From Treponema sp. (GTDB taxonomy: Bacteria; Spirochaetota; Spirochaetia; Treponematales; Treponemataceae): a DNA stretch of 64,000 nucleotides. The position numbers and the translations under genes are program-made. The stretch covers positions 62,001-126,000 of the forward strand of contig JAGAZO010000016.1 of NCBI GenBank assembly GCA_017940005.1. The letters run 5' to 3'. Positions within the stretch are counted from its first letter, which is position 1, and each line of letters opens with the position of its first letter. Positions 43,051 to 53,307 of this stretch are shown here, one piece after another. The notes beneath the pieces were generated by a model that was given only the letters and a program-made list of their open reading frames with translations, had not been told where the DNA came from and did not search any database.

Positions 43051-44148
43051 ATGAAACGTTTACGGAGCAGCGCGCTGTTGGTAGCGCTTGTGGCAGTTGT
43101 TTTTGCAGGATGCAATAACAAAACAAAAGATGCAAGTGAAAATACTGTTGAGGTTCAGGGCATTTCCCTTTCAAAGAGTTCGCTCCAACTTATGGAGGGC
43201 AATTCTTTATCAGTTACGGCAACAGTGACTCCTGCTGACGCTGCGACAAACCCAATTGCATGGTCTTGCACGGGCGGCGTTACGCTCGACACTACGAGCG
43301 GCGAAACAGTAAAAATCACTGCGGTGAGTGCAGGTCCTGCAACTGTCACGGCATCAAGCGGTGGCAAAACTGCTGATCTGAAAGTTACGGTGAGCAAAGC
43401 GATGCAAGTTGGCGACATTGTTGTGCAGACGTTTCAAAACGACGGTACCACGCCAAAGGGGTGGAAGCATGTTTCATTCAAAGAGATTAGTTGGTTGACA
43501 AAAAAGGAGCAAGAAAATATCATTTCTGTGATTGCATATATTGATGCAAAAGGGAATCCTATAGGCATAGGGCTTAAAGATTGCGGCACAGCAGCGTGGA
43601 CAATCAAAGATACAGATGAAAGTGTGCCAGAAACCAATAAAATAAGAGATATGGCGAACACTACGACATCAATGACCGCTAGTTATTATTATACGACAAG
43701 GGTAGACGGAGAGGGAAACCTTGCAGAGATGAAAAAGGTAGACCCCAAACGCCTTGCAGACGACAAGATTAAAACAGAATATCCTGCCTTTGGTAAAGCA
43801 CGGTACTATGCTGACGATACGGATACGCGCATTACGAACAATCCAAAATTGAAGAATGGGTGGTATATTCCGAGCATGCGTGAGTTGCAGGGCATATATG
43901 ATAGCAAGGAGCAACTGGCGATAACTGCGGCTCAAAAAAATTATGAGAATACTACACCGATTACATACTCAATGTGGCTGCTCGGAATGCCTGAATATCT
44001 GACATCGTCGAATCAATTTGATAAAACAAGTGCGTTATATTTAAAGCTAACAGATACTAGTGATGGTAGACATGGGGTTAATGCTGGTATGTCAAAGACT
44101 TCAAATGCGCAAGTATTAGTTGTGCGCAAGTTTACTGATCCCGATTAA
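43051..44148 (+). CDS. Lipoprotein with a bacterial Ig-like (Big_2) domain
   Basis: This 365-residue protein has a lipoprotein signal (lipobox VFAGC, Cys at about 21). A Big_2-type Ig domain covers about 33-120 (VQGISLSKSSLQLMEGNSL, TATVTPADAATNP, then VTASSGGKTADLKVTV). The C-terminal domain (about 125-365) contains NGWYIPSMRELQGIYDSKEQ, a pattern seen in exported sulfatase-modifying/DUF1566-like domains. It is probably surface or periplasmic and adhesive. It has its own promoter and a strong terminator (44171-44198). Confidence 0.88.
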   Translation: MKRLRSSALLVALVAVVFAGCNNKTKDASENTVEVQGISLSKSSLQLMEGNSLSVTATVTPADAATNPIAWSCTGGVTLDTTSGETVKITAVSAGPATVTASSGGKTADLKVTVSKAMQVGDIVVQTFQNDGTTPKGWKHVSFKEISWLTKKEQENIISVIAYIDAKGNPIGIGLKDCGTAAWTIKDTDESVPETNKIRDMANTTTSMTASYYYTTRVDGEGNLAEMKKVDPKRLADDKIKTEYPAFGKARYYADDTDTRITNNPKLKNGWYIPSMRELQGIYDSKEQLAITAAQKNYENTTPITYSMWLLGMPEYLTSSNQFDKTSALYLKLTDTSDGRHGVNAGMSKTSNAQVLVVRKFTDPD

Positions 44149-44170
44149 TCAGCAACATGTGTCAATCTTG

Positions 44171-44198
44171 CGGGCTGTCTTTTGGCAGCCCGTTTTTT
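44171..44198 (+). terminator. Intrinsic terminator after the lipoprotein gene
   Basis: CGGGCTG/CAGCCCG stem with a loop rich in T, followed by TTTTTT. Confidence 0.93.
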
Positions 44199-44352
44199 AT
44201 GGCGGCGGCCATACCAAGCGTATGGCAGGCAGGTTTTGTTGAAAGCATTCTCTAGACTAAAACGCAGCTTTTGTTTATAATTATAGCAAATCTTTTCAAT
44301 TACAATGAGTGCAGTTCTGTGTTTGCACGCGCTGCATGTCTCTGGAGGAACT

Positions 44353-44592
44353 ATGACAATTATCGATATGCTCAAGCAAAGCGGTTTGCTCACGCTGCTC
44401 GGCATGGGCGTTGTGTTCTCGTTCATCATCATCATGATTTTGAGCATGCATGCGCTTCACGCAGTTCTTCATGCGCTCAAACTTGACGTAGAAGAAAAAA
44501 AATCGGCTGCTGCATCTGCTGCTGTTCAACCGTCAGCTCCCGCCCGTGATGACGCTGCTATTGCGGCAATCGCTGCGGCTCTTCATAAATAA
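44353..44592 (+). CDS. oadG: Oxaloacetate decarboxylase gamma subunit
   Basis: This 79-residue protein has one membrane helix (about 12-36, LLTLLGMGVVFSFIIIMILS) and an Ala/Pro-rich cytoplasmic tail, the plan of OadG. The gamma subunit holds the alpha and beta subunits together in the Na+-pumping decarboxylase. GGAGG lies just before this ATG; an upstream reading is rejected. It heads oadG-oadA-oadB. Confidence 0.85.
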   Translation: MTIIDMLKQSGLLTLLGMGVVFSFIIIMILSMHALHAVLHALKLDVEEKKSAAASAAVQPSAPARDDAAIAAIAAALHK

Positions 44593-44613
44593 CATTTAGT
44601 AACGAGGAAAAAT

Positions 44614-46701
44614 ATGGCAAAGAACGTACAGATTTCAGAGCTTGTGTTGCGCGATGCGCATCAGTCGCTTTTTGCAACGCGCATGACGACAAAAGACATG
44701 CTTCCCGCGTGTCCTATGATAGACAAAATCGGCTATTTTGCAGCAGAAGCGTGGGGCGGTGCAACATACGATTCGTGCATCCGCTTTTTGAATGAAGACC
44801 CGTGGGAGCGTCTGCGCCAGCTGCACAGCGCAATGCCGAATACAAAAATCATGATGCTGTTGCGCGGTCAAAACTTGCTCGGCTACCGTCACTACGCAGA
44901 CGATGTTGTAGACAAGTTTGTCGAGGCGGCGGCAAAAAACGGCATTGACGTGTTCCGCATTTTTGACGCGTGCAACGACCCGCGCAATCTTGAGCGTGCA
45001 GCCAAAGCTGCAAAGAAAACGGGCAAGCACGTGCAGATGGCAATCTCGTATGCGACAACGCCGTATCACACAAACGAAGTGTACGCAGATTTGGCAAAGC
45101 GCTATGCTGAGTTCGGCGCTGATTCAATCTGCATTAAAGACATGGCGGGGCTTTTGAAACCGTTTGAAGCGTATGACCTCGTAAAAGCAATCAAGGCAAA
45201 AGTGGACATGCCTATCCTCATTCACTCGCATGCGACAACAGGGTTGAGCGTGGCTACATTGCTCAAAGCGGCAGAGGCGGGAGCGGACATTCTTGACACA
45301 GCAATTTCTTCTATGGCTATGGGAACTTCTCACAGTCCTACGGAGACAGTCGTTGAAATGCTCAAAGGCACAGAATACGACACGGGGCTTGACACAAAAG
45401 CGCTGCTCGAAATTGCGGCGTATTTCCGCGACATACGAACGCATTACGCGTCGCTTGAATCGCATTTTCTTGGAGCTGACACGCGCATTCTCGTTTCGCA
45501 AGTGCCGGGCGGCATGCTTTCAAATCTCGAAAGCCAGCTTAAAGAACAGGGCGCGGCACAGAAAATTGACGACGTGCTCAAAGAAATCCCGCTTGTGCAA
45601 AAAGATGTGGGCTACGTGCCGCTCGTAACGCCTACAAGCCAGATTGTCGGCACGCAGGCAGTTTTCAATGTGCTCTTTGGACGCTACGCGCGCCTTACGC
45701 AGGAGTTCCGCGATTTGCTCACTGGCAGATATGGTGCAACGCCCGCGCCCGTGAACGCAGACTTGCAAAAAGATGCGCTTGCGCAGAACAACATGGAGGC
45801 GACAGTCACGTGTCGCCCTGCTGACTTAATCCCGAACGAGTGGGAAAAATGCGTTGCAGATGCGAAAGCCGCAGGCGGCAACGGCAGCGATGAAGACGTG
45901 CTCACCTATGCGATGTTCCCAAAAGTCGCAGAGAAATTTTTCAAAGAGCGCGCAAACGGTCCTGTTGACGCGCAAAAGGCGTTCGGCGCAAAACCAGCTG
46001 CGGCAAAAAAAGCAGGCTCGTATACAGTTACCGTGAACGGCACGCCGTATGCTGTCACAACGCAGGACGGAAGCGACAACATTACGGTAAACGGCGCGCA
46101 CTACACTGTTACGTTCGGAGAAGCTGGCGCTGCTCCTGTTTCCCAAACGGCACCAGCTGCTCAAGTAGCGTCTGCTGCTCAAACAGTTTCTGGCGGCACA
46201 GAAATCAAAGCGCCTGTTGCAGGAACGCTTTTGCGCTATGTTGCGCAAAACGGCAGCGTGGTAAAAAAAGGCGACACTGTGGTGATGATTGAATCCATGA
46301 AGATGGAGCTTGAAGTAAAAGCGCCTGCAGACGGCACCGTGACGTTCACGGCAAATCCGGGCGACCAGATAAGCGCGGGGCAGGTGATTGCAACGCTTGG
46401 CGGTACTGTTGCTTCCCCTGTTGTGCAGCCTGTAAGTACTCCTGTGCAAACAGCAGCTCCCGCACAAGCGACTCCAAGCGTTGCAACGGGCGGCAAAGCG
46501 GTGAACGCGCCTGTTGCGGGCACGCTTTTGCGCTACGAGGTTGCAGAAGGAGCCTCTGTGCAAGCGGACACGACAGTGATTATGATTGAATCGATGAAGA
46601 TGGAGCTTGAAATAAAAGCGGGAGCAGCGGGAAGCGTTCACTTCCTTGCCGCGCCCGGCTCACAGATAAGCGCGGGGCAGCAGCTCGCGGAAATCAAATA
46701 G
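44614..46701 (+). CDS. oadA: Oxaloacetate decarboxylase alpha subunit with two biotinyl domains
   Basis: This 695-residue protein has a carboxyltransferase domain (about 5-480; [17 protein letters not shown]-type [20 protein letters not shown]) that moves the carboxylate of oxaloacetate to biotin. The C-terminus has two biotinyl domains in tandem: ESMKMELEV with Lys563 and ESMKMELEI with Lys662, about 99 residues apart. Most OadA proteins carry one. GAGG lies seven bases before the ATG. The pump couples oxaloacetate decarboxylation to Na+ export. Confidence 0.95.
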   Translation: MAKNVQISELVLRDAHQSLFATRMTTKDMLPACPMIDKIGYFAAEAWGGATYDSCIRFLNEDPWERLRQLHSAMPNTKIMMLLRGQNLLGYRHYADDVVDKFVEAAAKNGIDVFRIFDACNDPRNLERAAKAAKKTGKHVQMAISYATTPYHTNEVYADLAKRYAEFGADSICIKDMAGLLKPFEAYDLVKAIKAKVDMPILIHSHATTGLSVATLLKAAEAGADILDTAISSMAMGTSHSPTETVVEMLKGTEYDTGLDTKALLEIAAYFRDIRTHYASLESHFLGADTRILVSQVPGGMLSNLESQLKEQGAAQKIDDVLKEIPLVQKDVGYVPLVTPTSQIVGTQAVFNVLFGRYARLTQEFRDLLTGRYGATPAPVNADLQKDALAQNNMEATVTCRPADLIPNEWEKCVADAKAAGGNGSDEDVLTYAMFPKVAEKFFKERANGPVDAQKAFGAKPAAAKKAGSYTVTVNGTPYAVTTQDGSDNITVNGAHYTVTFGEAGAAPVSQTAPAAQVASAAQTVSGGTEIKAPVAGTLLRYVAQNGSVVKKGDTVVMIESMKMELEVKAPADGTVTFTANPGDQISAGQVIATLGGTVASPVVQPVSTPVQTAAPAQATPSVATGGKAVNAPVAGTLLRYEVAEGASVQADTTVIMIESMKMELEIKAGAAGSVHFLAAPGSQISAGQQLAEIK

Positions 46702-46711
46702 GATAGCCGCT

Positions 46712-48139
46712 ATGGATACGACAAAAGACATACGAAAGATTTTTATCACTATGTTTGTGATTCTCGGCATTGCGACAGTGTTTTCTGTTGCTCGGAGCAC
46801 GGCGTTTGCGCAGAACACAAACGAAGAGCAAGCGTCGCTTCGCACAATAAACACGGCAAAAATCAAGGACTCCGAAGGCATTAAAAATATTGACGTTCCC
46901 ACATTTCTTTTGAATGTGTGGCACAATACGGGAATCTACCAGATGATTCACACGCCTACAGCGGCAGAGATTGCAGAGGCAAAAGCGCTGGAAGCAGCCC
47001 GCGCTGCAAAAGCCGCCGTTGACCCGTTTGCAGATGTCAAAGTGCCCGCGTGGTGGAGCATCATAATGATTGCCGTCGGTTTTTTAATAATCTATCTTGG
47101 GGCGGCGCACGGCTTTGAGCCGCTTTTGCTCATTCCAATAGGCTTTGGCACTGTGTTCGCAAATATTCTCGGAGCAGGCATGTTGGACGCGCCGCATGGC
47201 ATGCTGCACATCATTTACAATGCGGGAGTCGGCAATGAGTTTTTTCCCATGCTCATATTCATGGGCATTGGCGCAATGACAGATTTCGGTCCGCTCATCG
47301 CAAATCCCAAGACTGCGCTGCTCGGAGGCGCGGCACAGCTCGGCGTATTCGTTACGCTGCTCGGCGTAGCGCTCTTTAATTTAATTCCCGGTGTTGACTA
47401 CAACATGCTTCAAGCGTGCGCCATCGCAATTATTGGAGGAGCGGACGGTCCCACGACAATTTACGTTTCTGGCAAGCTCGCGCCTGGAATGATGGCTGTT
47501 GTCGCCGTTGCCGCGTATTCGTACATGGCGCTCGTTCCCATGATTCAGCCGCCGCTCATGAAATTGTGCACTACAAAAAAAGAGCGGCTCATCAAAATGC
47601 CGCAGCTTCGTCCCGTGTCGCGCACTGAAAAAGTGCTCTTCCCGATTTTGCTGCTCATCTTGACGATTTTGCTTTTGCCGCCGGCAGCTCCGCTCATCGG
47701 CATGCTCGCATTCGGCAATTTTGTAAAAGAAATAGGCGTTGTGGAGCGTCTTTCAAAGACAATACAAAACGAACTTATGAACATCGTCTCCATTTTGCTT
47801 TCGCTCGGAGTAGGCGCGCAGATGACGCCTGAAAAAATTATGAACAGAGGTTCGTTCGGCATTATCTTGCTCGGTTTCTTTGCATTTATGATTGCGACAA
47901 TCGGCGGACTTTTGATGGCAAAACTCATGAACGTATTTTTGCCAAAAGACAAAAAAATCAATCCGCTCATCGGCTCTGCGGGCGTTTCTGCCGTTCCTAT
48001 GGCGGCGCGCGTTTCAAACAAAGTGGGGCTTGAATACGATCCCACGAACTTTCTGCTCATGAACGCAATGGGGCCGAATGTGTCGGGCGTCATAGGGACA
48101 GCAATCGCTGCGGGCGTGTTCATTGCAACATACGGTTGA
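46712..48139 (+). CDS. oadB: Oxaloacetate decarboxylase beta subunit
   Basis: This 475-residue integral membrane protein is the Na+-translocating subunit. It has about ten helices and the conserved [30 protein letters not shown] and [11 protein letters not shown] blocks. An extra N-terminal helix (about 9-27) and a loop of about 80 residues precede the family start near 110. Those are longer than usual. AGGATA precedes the ATG. It completes the oadGAB operon. Confidence 0.94.
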   Translation: MDTTKDIRKIFITMFVILGIATVFSVARSTAFAQNTNEEQASLRTINTAKIKDSEGIKNIDVPTFLLNVWHNTGIYQMIHTPTAAEIAEAKALEAARAAKAAVDPFADVKVPAWWSIIMIAVGFLIIYLGAAHGFEPLLLIPIGFGTVFANILGAGMLDAPHGMLHIIYNAGVGNEFFPMLIFMGIGAMTDFGPLIANPKTALLGGAAQLGVFVTLLGVALFNLIPGVDYNMLQACAIAIIGGADGPTTIYVSGKLAPGMMAVVAVAAYSYMALVPMIQPPLMKLCTTKKERLIKMPQLRPVSRTEKVLFPILLLILTILLLPPAAPLIGMLAFGNFVKEIGVVERLSKTIQNELMNIVSILLSLGVGAQMTPEKIMNRGSFGIILLGFFAFMIATIGGLLMAKLMNVFLPKDKKINPLIGSAGVSAVPMAARVSNKVGLEYDPTNFLLMNAMGPNVSGVIGTAIAAGVFIATYG

Positions 48140-48272
48140 TGAGTCGCATCTCATAAAAGCTGCCACGTGTCGTGGCAGCGCATGTCAAAGCCGCACCAGT
48201 CGCATGCTTGCTGGCACGGTGATGGCATGGTGTCAGCCGTACACGTTTGGTGGTACGCACGGCTGCGTGGTG

Positions 48273-48301
48273 ATGACAGAATTGCCAAAAAGCAGTATGA
48301 T
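48273..48301 (+). promoter_or_regulatory. Leaderless-type promoter of the hydrolase gene
   Basis: ATGACA (48273-48278), 17 bases, TATGAT (48296-48301), six bases to the ATG at 48308. Confidence 0.6.
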
Positions 48302-48307
48302 AGCTGC

Positions 48308-49255
48308 ATGTTTATAGTATTGCTTATAGCGGCTGTCCTTGCGGCATTGTTTGTCGTACTTACGCTGCTTGTCTATCTGCTGTTGGTTGTTCCCACGTTG
48401 AGCCGTCGCAAAGAGCCTGCTCCCGAAGTATTTGAAGACAATGTGCACCTTGCACCGTATCTTTCAGAAATTCGTGCCGCTGTTGACTGGTTTCACAGCG
48501 CGAATCCCGAAACGCTCCGCATAACGTCATTTGACGCGATTCCGCTTGCTGCGTGGTATGTGCCCGCAGAAAATGCGCGAGGCACTGTCATATGCATGCA
48601 CGGGTATCACGGCTCTCCGCTAGGCGACTTTTCGCTTGCGGCAAAATTCTTTCACGACCATAATTGGAATGTACTTTTACCGCATGAGCGCGCACATGGC
48701 GAAAGCGGCGGGCGCTATCTTACATTCGGCGTGCATGAGCGGTTTGACTGCCGCGACTGGGCAAAAGCGATAGATGAAAAAAACAACAGCGGTCTGCCGA
48801 TTGTGCTATACGGCATCTCGATGGGATGCGCGACAGTTGTCATGTCGTCGGGGTTGGAGCTTCCTAAAAATGTGGCGTGCATCATCGCAGACTGCGGCTA
48901 CACATCTCCCTTTAACGAGATTGCGCATGTGCTCAAAACGTCATATCATTTGCCGCTGTTTCCGATAATCTATCTTTCCGACATGCTCGCGCGCCTCATA
49001 GCGGGATTCAGCTTGAAAGAATGCTCTACGCTCGACGTGCTTAAAATTAATAAAATTCCTGTGCTCTTCATTCACGGCGACGCTGACAATTTTGTGCCCA
49101 CATACATGTCACGCCAAAATTATGAAGCGTGCGTTGCAGAAAAAGAGCTGCTCATTGTAAAAGATTCGCCGCATGCAATCAACTATGCGCTCGACAGAAA
49201 AAATTACGAGCAAGTGATGACAGCATTTATCAAAAAGCATGCGGGAATATTTTAA
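48308..49255 (+). CDS. Membrane-anchored alpha/beta hydrolase
   Basis: This 315-residue protein has one N-terminal membrane helix (about 2-24) and an alpha/beta hydrolase domain. The elements are CMHGYHGSPLGD, the nucleophile elbow LYGISMGCATVVMS, an acid in LFIHGDADNFVP and a late His in SPHAINYA. It belongs to the YqkD/BAAT-like esterase group, with the active site probably outside the cytoplasm. The substrate is unknown. There is no Shine-Dalgarno; the -10 box ends six bases before the ATG. Confidence 0.85.
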   Translation: MFIVLLIAAVLAALFVVLTLLVYLLLVVPTLSRRKEPAPEVFEDNVHLAPYLSEIRAAVDWFHSANPETLRITSFDAIPLAAWYVPAENARGTVICMHGYHGSPLGDFSLAAKFFHDHNWNVLLPHERAHGESGGRYLTFGVHERFDCRDWAKAIDEKNNSGLPIVLYGISMGCATVVMSSGLELPKNVACIIADCGYTSPFNEIAHVLKTSYHLPLFPIIYLSDMLARLIAGFSLKECSTLDVLKINKIPVLFIHGDADNFVPTYMSRQNYEACVAEKELLIVKDSPHAINYALDRKNYEQVMTAFIKKHAGIF

Positions 49256-49267
49256 TTATGGGAAAGG

Positions 49268-49429
49268 CTATTCTTTTTTCTTAAAAGCGTCTTTTCCCGC
49301 GCCGCACAGCGGACATACCCAGCTGTCGGGAATGTCTTCCCATTTTGTGCCGGGAGCTATGCCGTTGTCGGGGTCGCCTTGCGCTGGATCATATACATAT
49401 CCGCAGATTGTGCATTCATACTTATCCAT
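49268..49429 (-). CDS. Rubredoxin
   Basis: This 53-residue protein is a canonical rubredoxin: [12 protein letters not shown] at the N-terminus and [14 protein letters not shown] at the C-terminus, so C6, C9, C39 and C42 bind one Fe. It is a one-electron carrier, in anaerobes often for superoxide reductase or rubrerythrin. GGAGG lies seven bases before the ATG. It converges on the hydrolase gene, with 12 bases between the ends. Confidence 0.97.
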   Translation of the reverse strand: MDKYECTICGYVYDPAQGDPDNGIAPGTKWEDIPDSWVCPLCGAGKDAFKKKE

Positions 49430-49656
49430 AATGTACCTCCAAAAAAGATTGCTGTTTTACTATGCGGCGCGAATTTTTTAGCAACGCACCGGTAATGCCG
49501 TTTTCAGTTTTGCACGCTCCGACAGATATATGCTTTTAGAGAATGGCATGCCTCGTTGCGCTGCAGCGAGACAGGGTGATTGATTAACACAGAAGTTTTG
49601 TTTGAGCAGAAATGAAGTTGTTTCATTTTGCCATGAGACAATATGCATCATAAAAA

Positions 49657-49730
49657 TCGGGCTACCGGAATTCGAATCCGGGACCCCAAGTCCCCCAGAC
49701 TTGTACGCTAACCAGCTGCGCTATAGCCCG
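49657..49730 (-). tRNA. tRNA-Pro (anticodon GGG)
   Basis: Acceptor CGGGCTA pairs with TAGCCCG. The anticodon arm is CAAGT-CTGGGGG-ACTTG, giving GGG, and the T arm has GATTCGAAT. CCA is not encoded. The C1-G72 pair is typical of tRNA-Pro. Confidence 0.95.
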
Positions 49731-49851
49731 AAATGCGCTGCGCATGGTGCGCAACACGTTCCGTATACTATAACGGAAAAATCGCATTGCGTCAATGTTT
49801 GGCAATCAGTTTATTGACAATCAGTTCTACTAGAAATATTGTTTTGAGGCG

Positions 49852-49880
49852 TTGCATATTTGCTGTTCGTTCAGTACAAT
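49852..49880 (+). promoter_or_regulatory. Promoter of lysS
   Basis: TTGCAT (49852-49857), 17 bases, TACAAT (49875-49880), nine bases to the ATG at 49890. It gives an almost leaderless message. Confidence 0.6.
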
Positions 49881-49889
49881 ACAAAAATT

Positions 49890-51482
49890 ATGATTGACAA
49901 AACGCTTTTGTGCCATTGGGCAGATGCTATGGCAGATAAAATAATTGCGGAGCGCGGCGAGCTTGAACTATATACATGCGCTTCGGGCATTACGCCGTCA
50001 GGAACGGTGCATCTCGGAAACTTCCGAGAGATCATCACTGTTGATTTAGTAGCGCGCGCGCTTCGTGACCGCGGCAAAAATGTGCGCTTCATCTACTCGT
50101 GGGACGACTATGACGTGTTCCGCAAAGTGCCTGCGAACATGCCTCATCAAGACGAGCTGAAAAAATATCTGCGCTTTCCCATAACGCTTGTTCCCGACAC
50201 GACGGGCAGAAACGAAAACTACGCGCGTCATCACGAGATGGACATAGAGACAGAGCTTCCACGCGTCGGCATTCATCCAGAATTTTTGTATCAGGCGGAG
50301 CGATACCGCGCAAACCGCTACACAGAAGGCATGAAAAAAGCACTGCAAGAGCGCGAGCGCATAAAGGAATGTTTGAACGAGTACCGTGACGAGCAGCACA
50401 AGATGAAAAGCAGCGACGAGTACTGGCCGGTGTCAGTATTTTGCGCACAGTGCAATCGCGACACGACGCAGATTACCGGCTATGACGGCGACTACAGCGT
50501 GTCGTACACATGCGAGTGCGGCAACAGTGCAACGGAAGATTTGCGCACGTCAAAAGGATTCAAGCTCGGCTGGCGAGTTGACTGGCCTATGCGGTGGAAC
50601 GAGGAAAAAGTTGTGTTTGAGCCGGGCGGCAAAGACCACGTGAGTCCCGGCGGCTCGTACGACACGGCAAAGCTCGTTTCAAAACGAGTGTACGGCTGGA
50701 ATGCGCCTATCACAATGAAGTACGATTTTGTCGGACTCAAAGGGCTTGCAGGAAAAATGTCGTCGTCAAAAGGAAAAGTGATTGCGCTTCCCGATGCGCT
50801 CAACGTGTATCAGGGAGAAGTGCTGCGCTACATCTTTGCTGTGAACAAAGTTGACCACGAGTTTGCAATCAGCTTTGACGTGGATGTCATCACCGTGTAC
50901 GAGGCATATGACCGCACCGAAAGAATTGCATGGGGCACAGAAAACGCAAAGAACGACAGCGTTGCCGCTCACGAAAAGCGCGTGTATATGCTCTCGCAGA
51001 TTGAAAATGGCATGCCGTCTGTGATGCCGTATCAGATACCGTTTAGAATGCTCACAACGCTTTTGCAAACATATTCGGGCAACATAGACGCAGTAATTGC
51101 GTCGCTCGGTGACGTAAAACCGGAGCAAGAGGAGCGGCTCCGTCGCAGATGCGCATGCGCGTGGTATTGGGTACAAGAATGCGCTCCCGACGAGTTTACG
51201 TTTGCGTTGCGTCTCGACGGAACTGCTATGGATATGACTGACGCGGAAAAATCAGTTGTCGTTCGTGTGCGCGAAGAAGTGCTTCCCATCGTAGACAAAA
51301 ACGACGAGCAGACTGTTTCGCAAAAAATTTACGATGTGGCTGTCGGTTGCGGCATAAAGCCAAAAGAGCTTTTCAATATCATGTACCGCGCTCTTATCGG
51401 CAAAACGCAGGGACCGCGCCTTGCAAGCTTTATGAAAATTATCGGCAGGGACACGCTCGAAAAGATTTTGCGCGCATACTAG
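49890..51482 (+). CDS. lysS: Class I lysyl-tRNA synthetase
   Basis: This 530-residue enzyme charges tRNA-Lys. It has the class I Rossmann signature in SGTVHLGNF and the KMSKS-type loop GKMSSSKGK. Class I LysRS is typical of archaea, spirochaetes and some alphaproteobacteria; most bacteria use the unrelated class II form. A zinc-like cluster CAQCN...CEC lies at about 190-215. It stands alone between tRNA-Pro and the ABC importer genes. Confidence 0.96.
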   Translation: MIDKTLLCHWADAMADKIIAERGELELYTCASGITPSGTVHLGNFREIITVDLVARALRDRGKNVRFIYSWDDYDVFRKVPANMPHQDELKKYLRFPITLVPDTTGRNENYARHHEMDIETELPRVGIHPEFLYQAERYRANRYTEGMKKALQERERIKECLNEYRDEQHKMKSSDEYWPVSVFCAQCNRDTTQITGYDGDYSVSYTCECGNSATEDLRTSKGFKLGWRVDWPMRWNEEKVVFEPGGKDHVSPGGSYDTAKLVSKRVYGWNAPITMKYDFVGLKGLAGKMSSSKGKVIALPDALNVYQGEVLRYIFAVNKVDHEFAISFDVDVITVYEAYDRTERIAWGTENAKNDSVAAHEKRVYMLSQIENGMPSVMPYQIPFRMLTTLLQTYSGNIDAVIASLGDVKPEQEERLRRRCACAWYWVQECAPDEFTFALRLDGTAMDMTDAEKSVVVRVREEVLPIVDKNDEQTVSQKIYDVAVGCGIKPKELFNIMYRALIGKTQGPRLASFMKIIGRDTLEKILRAY

Positions 51483-51524
51483 CGGCACTGATGCACTGTG
51501 TATGCGCATGCGCTTGCCGCGTTT

Positions 51525-52358
51525 TTACTCGTCCCTGTTTTTTCCGGGCATGAGCAGAATCAATAGAAGCGCAACTATATACGGCAGCGAAATCAACAGC
51601 GGCGAAGAGACATGCGCGAACACGTTCTGCATGTTTGCGGCAATATATTCTCCTGCGCTCATCACGAGGGCTGCCGCAAGCGTTCCCGCGCACGAGCGTT
51701 TTCCCAAAAATACTGCCGCAAGCGCAAGCCACCCGCGCCCGCTTGAAATATTCGGCACAAACGAAGAAAGCCTGAACGACAGCACGCAGCCTGCGAGCGC
51801 GGCATATAACGCTGCAACGCACCATGCAGCTGTTCTAAAATGCGGCACGGCAACTCCGCGCGACGTGAGCACATCCGAGTCGCTGCCGGTAATCCGTATG
51901 TATAATCCGTATTTTGTTAAGAATAAAAACGCTGTTCCTGCCGCGACAGCTGCTCCTGCGGCAATCGTCGTTGCAATGCGCGTTTCAAATGCGGGAAACA
52001 CAAACTGTTCTGAAAAAAGCACACCGCGCGTTCCGAAGAGCGCAACTGAAATGACGGAGACGAGTGCGCCCGTGAGCATGTTTATACCGAGCGATGCAAG
52101 GAACTGATTTGCATGAATGCATTCAACAAGCCGTGATGTTGCAAAAATAAATGCAACGCTTCCCATGCACGAAAGCAGCACGCCTGCCGCAACAGAATTT
52201 GTTAAAATTGTAAATGTGTAGCAGAGAAATGCTGACAAATTGATGATGCCATCTATGAACACCGCCATGCGCCCAGCGTACTCGCTTGTAAGCGCGCCGA
52301 ATGAAGCGAGTGCGAGTGGAGCAGATAAAATCACTATGTTGCTGATTGCATCAATCAC
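51525..52358 (-). CDS. ABC importer permease (second permease of the BMP-type system)
   Basis: This 277-residue membrane protein has about eight helices, of the BPD_transp_2 type seen in nucleoside/riboflavin-type BMP importers (APLALASFGALTSEYAGRMA). It starts at a GTG with AGGAGG eight bases upstream and overlaps the preceding permease by eight bases. It matches RfuD/PnrE-like subunits. The substrate is inferred only from the operon. Confidence 0.85.
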   Translation of the reverse strand: MIDAISNIVILSAPLALASFGALTSEYAGRMAVFIDGIINLSAFLCYTFTILTNSVAAGVLLSCMGSVAFIFATSRLVECIHANQFLASLGINMLTGALVSVISVALFGTRGVLFSEQFVFPAFETRIATTIAAGAAVAAGTAFLFLTKYGLYIRITGSDSDVLTSRGVAVPHFRTAAWCVAALYAALAGCVLSFRLSSFVPNISSGRGWLALAAVFLGKRSCAGTLAAALVMSAGEYIAANMQNVFAHVSSPLLISLPYIVALLLILLMPGKNRDE

Positions 52359-53307
52359 GTGCGTTGCCTCCTTGCGTGCGCGTATCTCTTTTTATATGCC
52401 GCAGTGCAATGCAGAAGATGATGATACCCTGAATGAGCGTGCCCGCGTCAAACCCGAAATTGTTGTTGAGCGCGACGCGCGTTGCCGACGTAAAGAGCCA
52501 CGAGATGAACACGCTCGATGGAATGAGCAGCGCGGGATTTGCCTGTGCAATGAGCGCGCATGAAAGCGCATTCCAGCCCATGCCGCTGTAAAATCCTGCA
52601 TGGCACGTGTAATATGTGCCGACTACTGCAATAAAGCCGGTGCACCCGTGCAGCGCGCCAGAAAGCGCGAGCGTGCCATACATGATTTTATTTTGTGGAA
52701 ACCCACAGTACGCTGCGAACTCCCGCGATATTCCCGTAATTTGCAGCGTGCGGCCGAGCACTGTGCGGCGCATGACAAACCATGCACCTATGCACAAAAG
52801 CGGCGGAACGAGTGCAACAGCTGAAAGTGGAGACGGGCTCATGATTTTTGGCGACCGCACAGCCTGCGCGATAAATGGTGTTGCGAGCAAGTTGTTTGTT
52901 TCCCCGCGAAATTTCCCTGCGATGAGCGCGTCGATAAACGGAATCACCATGCTTGAAACGAGAAACGACGTGAGCAGAATGTGCGCGTTTTTAAGCTGCT
53001 TGAGCAGCGCGGAGACGAGCATCATGCATGCAGGAACTGCCATTGCAGCAGCAAGCGCGAGCAGCAGCAAAATCAGCGGCGACAGAAACGGCAGCGCCTC
53101 CGTTCCCGCTGCAAGGATTACTGCGGCAGTAAAACCGCCTGCGTAAATCTGTCCTTCGCCGCCCAGATTGAATTCGCCTGTTGTGAGCATGAGCGTATCT
53201 CCGAGCGAAGATGCCATGAGAAGAAACGCTGTGTTGAGCAGCGTTCCAAAATAATACGTTGACGTGAACGAACCTGCAAAAAAATCAAACAACGCGTTTG
53301 CAATCAT
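52351..53307 (-). CDS. ABC importer permease (first permease of the BMP-type system)
   Basis: This 318-residue membrane protein has about nine helices, with the family signature LGDTLMLTTGEFNLGGEGQ. An earlier in-frame start is possible, but AGGAG lies seven bases before this ATG. Its 5' end overlaps the 3' end of the ATPase gene by 23 bases, and its 3' end overlaps the second permease. It pairs with the second permease to form the channel. Confidence 0.87.
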   Translation of the reverse strand: MIANALFDFFAGSFTSTYYFGTLLNTAFLLMASSLGDTLMLTTGEFNLGGEGQIYAGGFTAAVILAAGTEALPFLSPLILLLLALAAAMAVPACMMLVSALLKQLKNAHILLTSFLVSSMVIPFIDALIAGKFRGETNNLLATPFIAQAVRSPKIMSPSPLSAVALVPPLLCIGAWFVMRRTVLGRTLQITGISREFAAYCGFPQNKIMYGTLALSGALHGCTGFIAVVGTYYTCHAGFYSGMGWNALSCALIAQANPALLIPSSVFISWLFTSATRVALNNNFGFDAGTLIQGIIIFCIALRHIKRDTRTQGGNARD

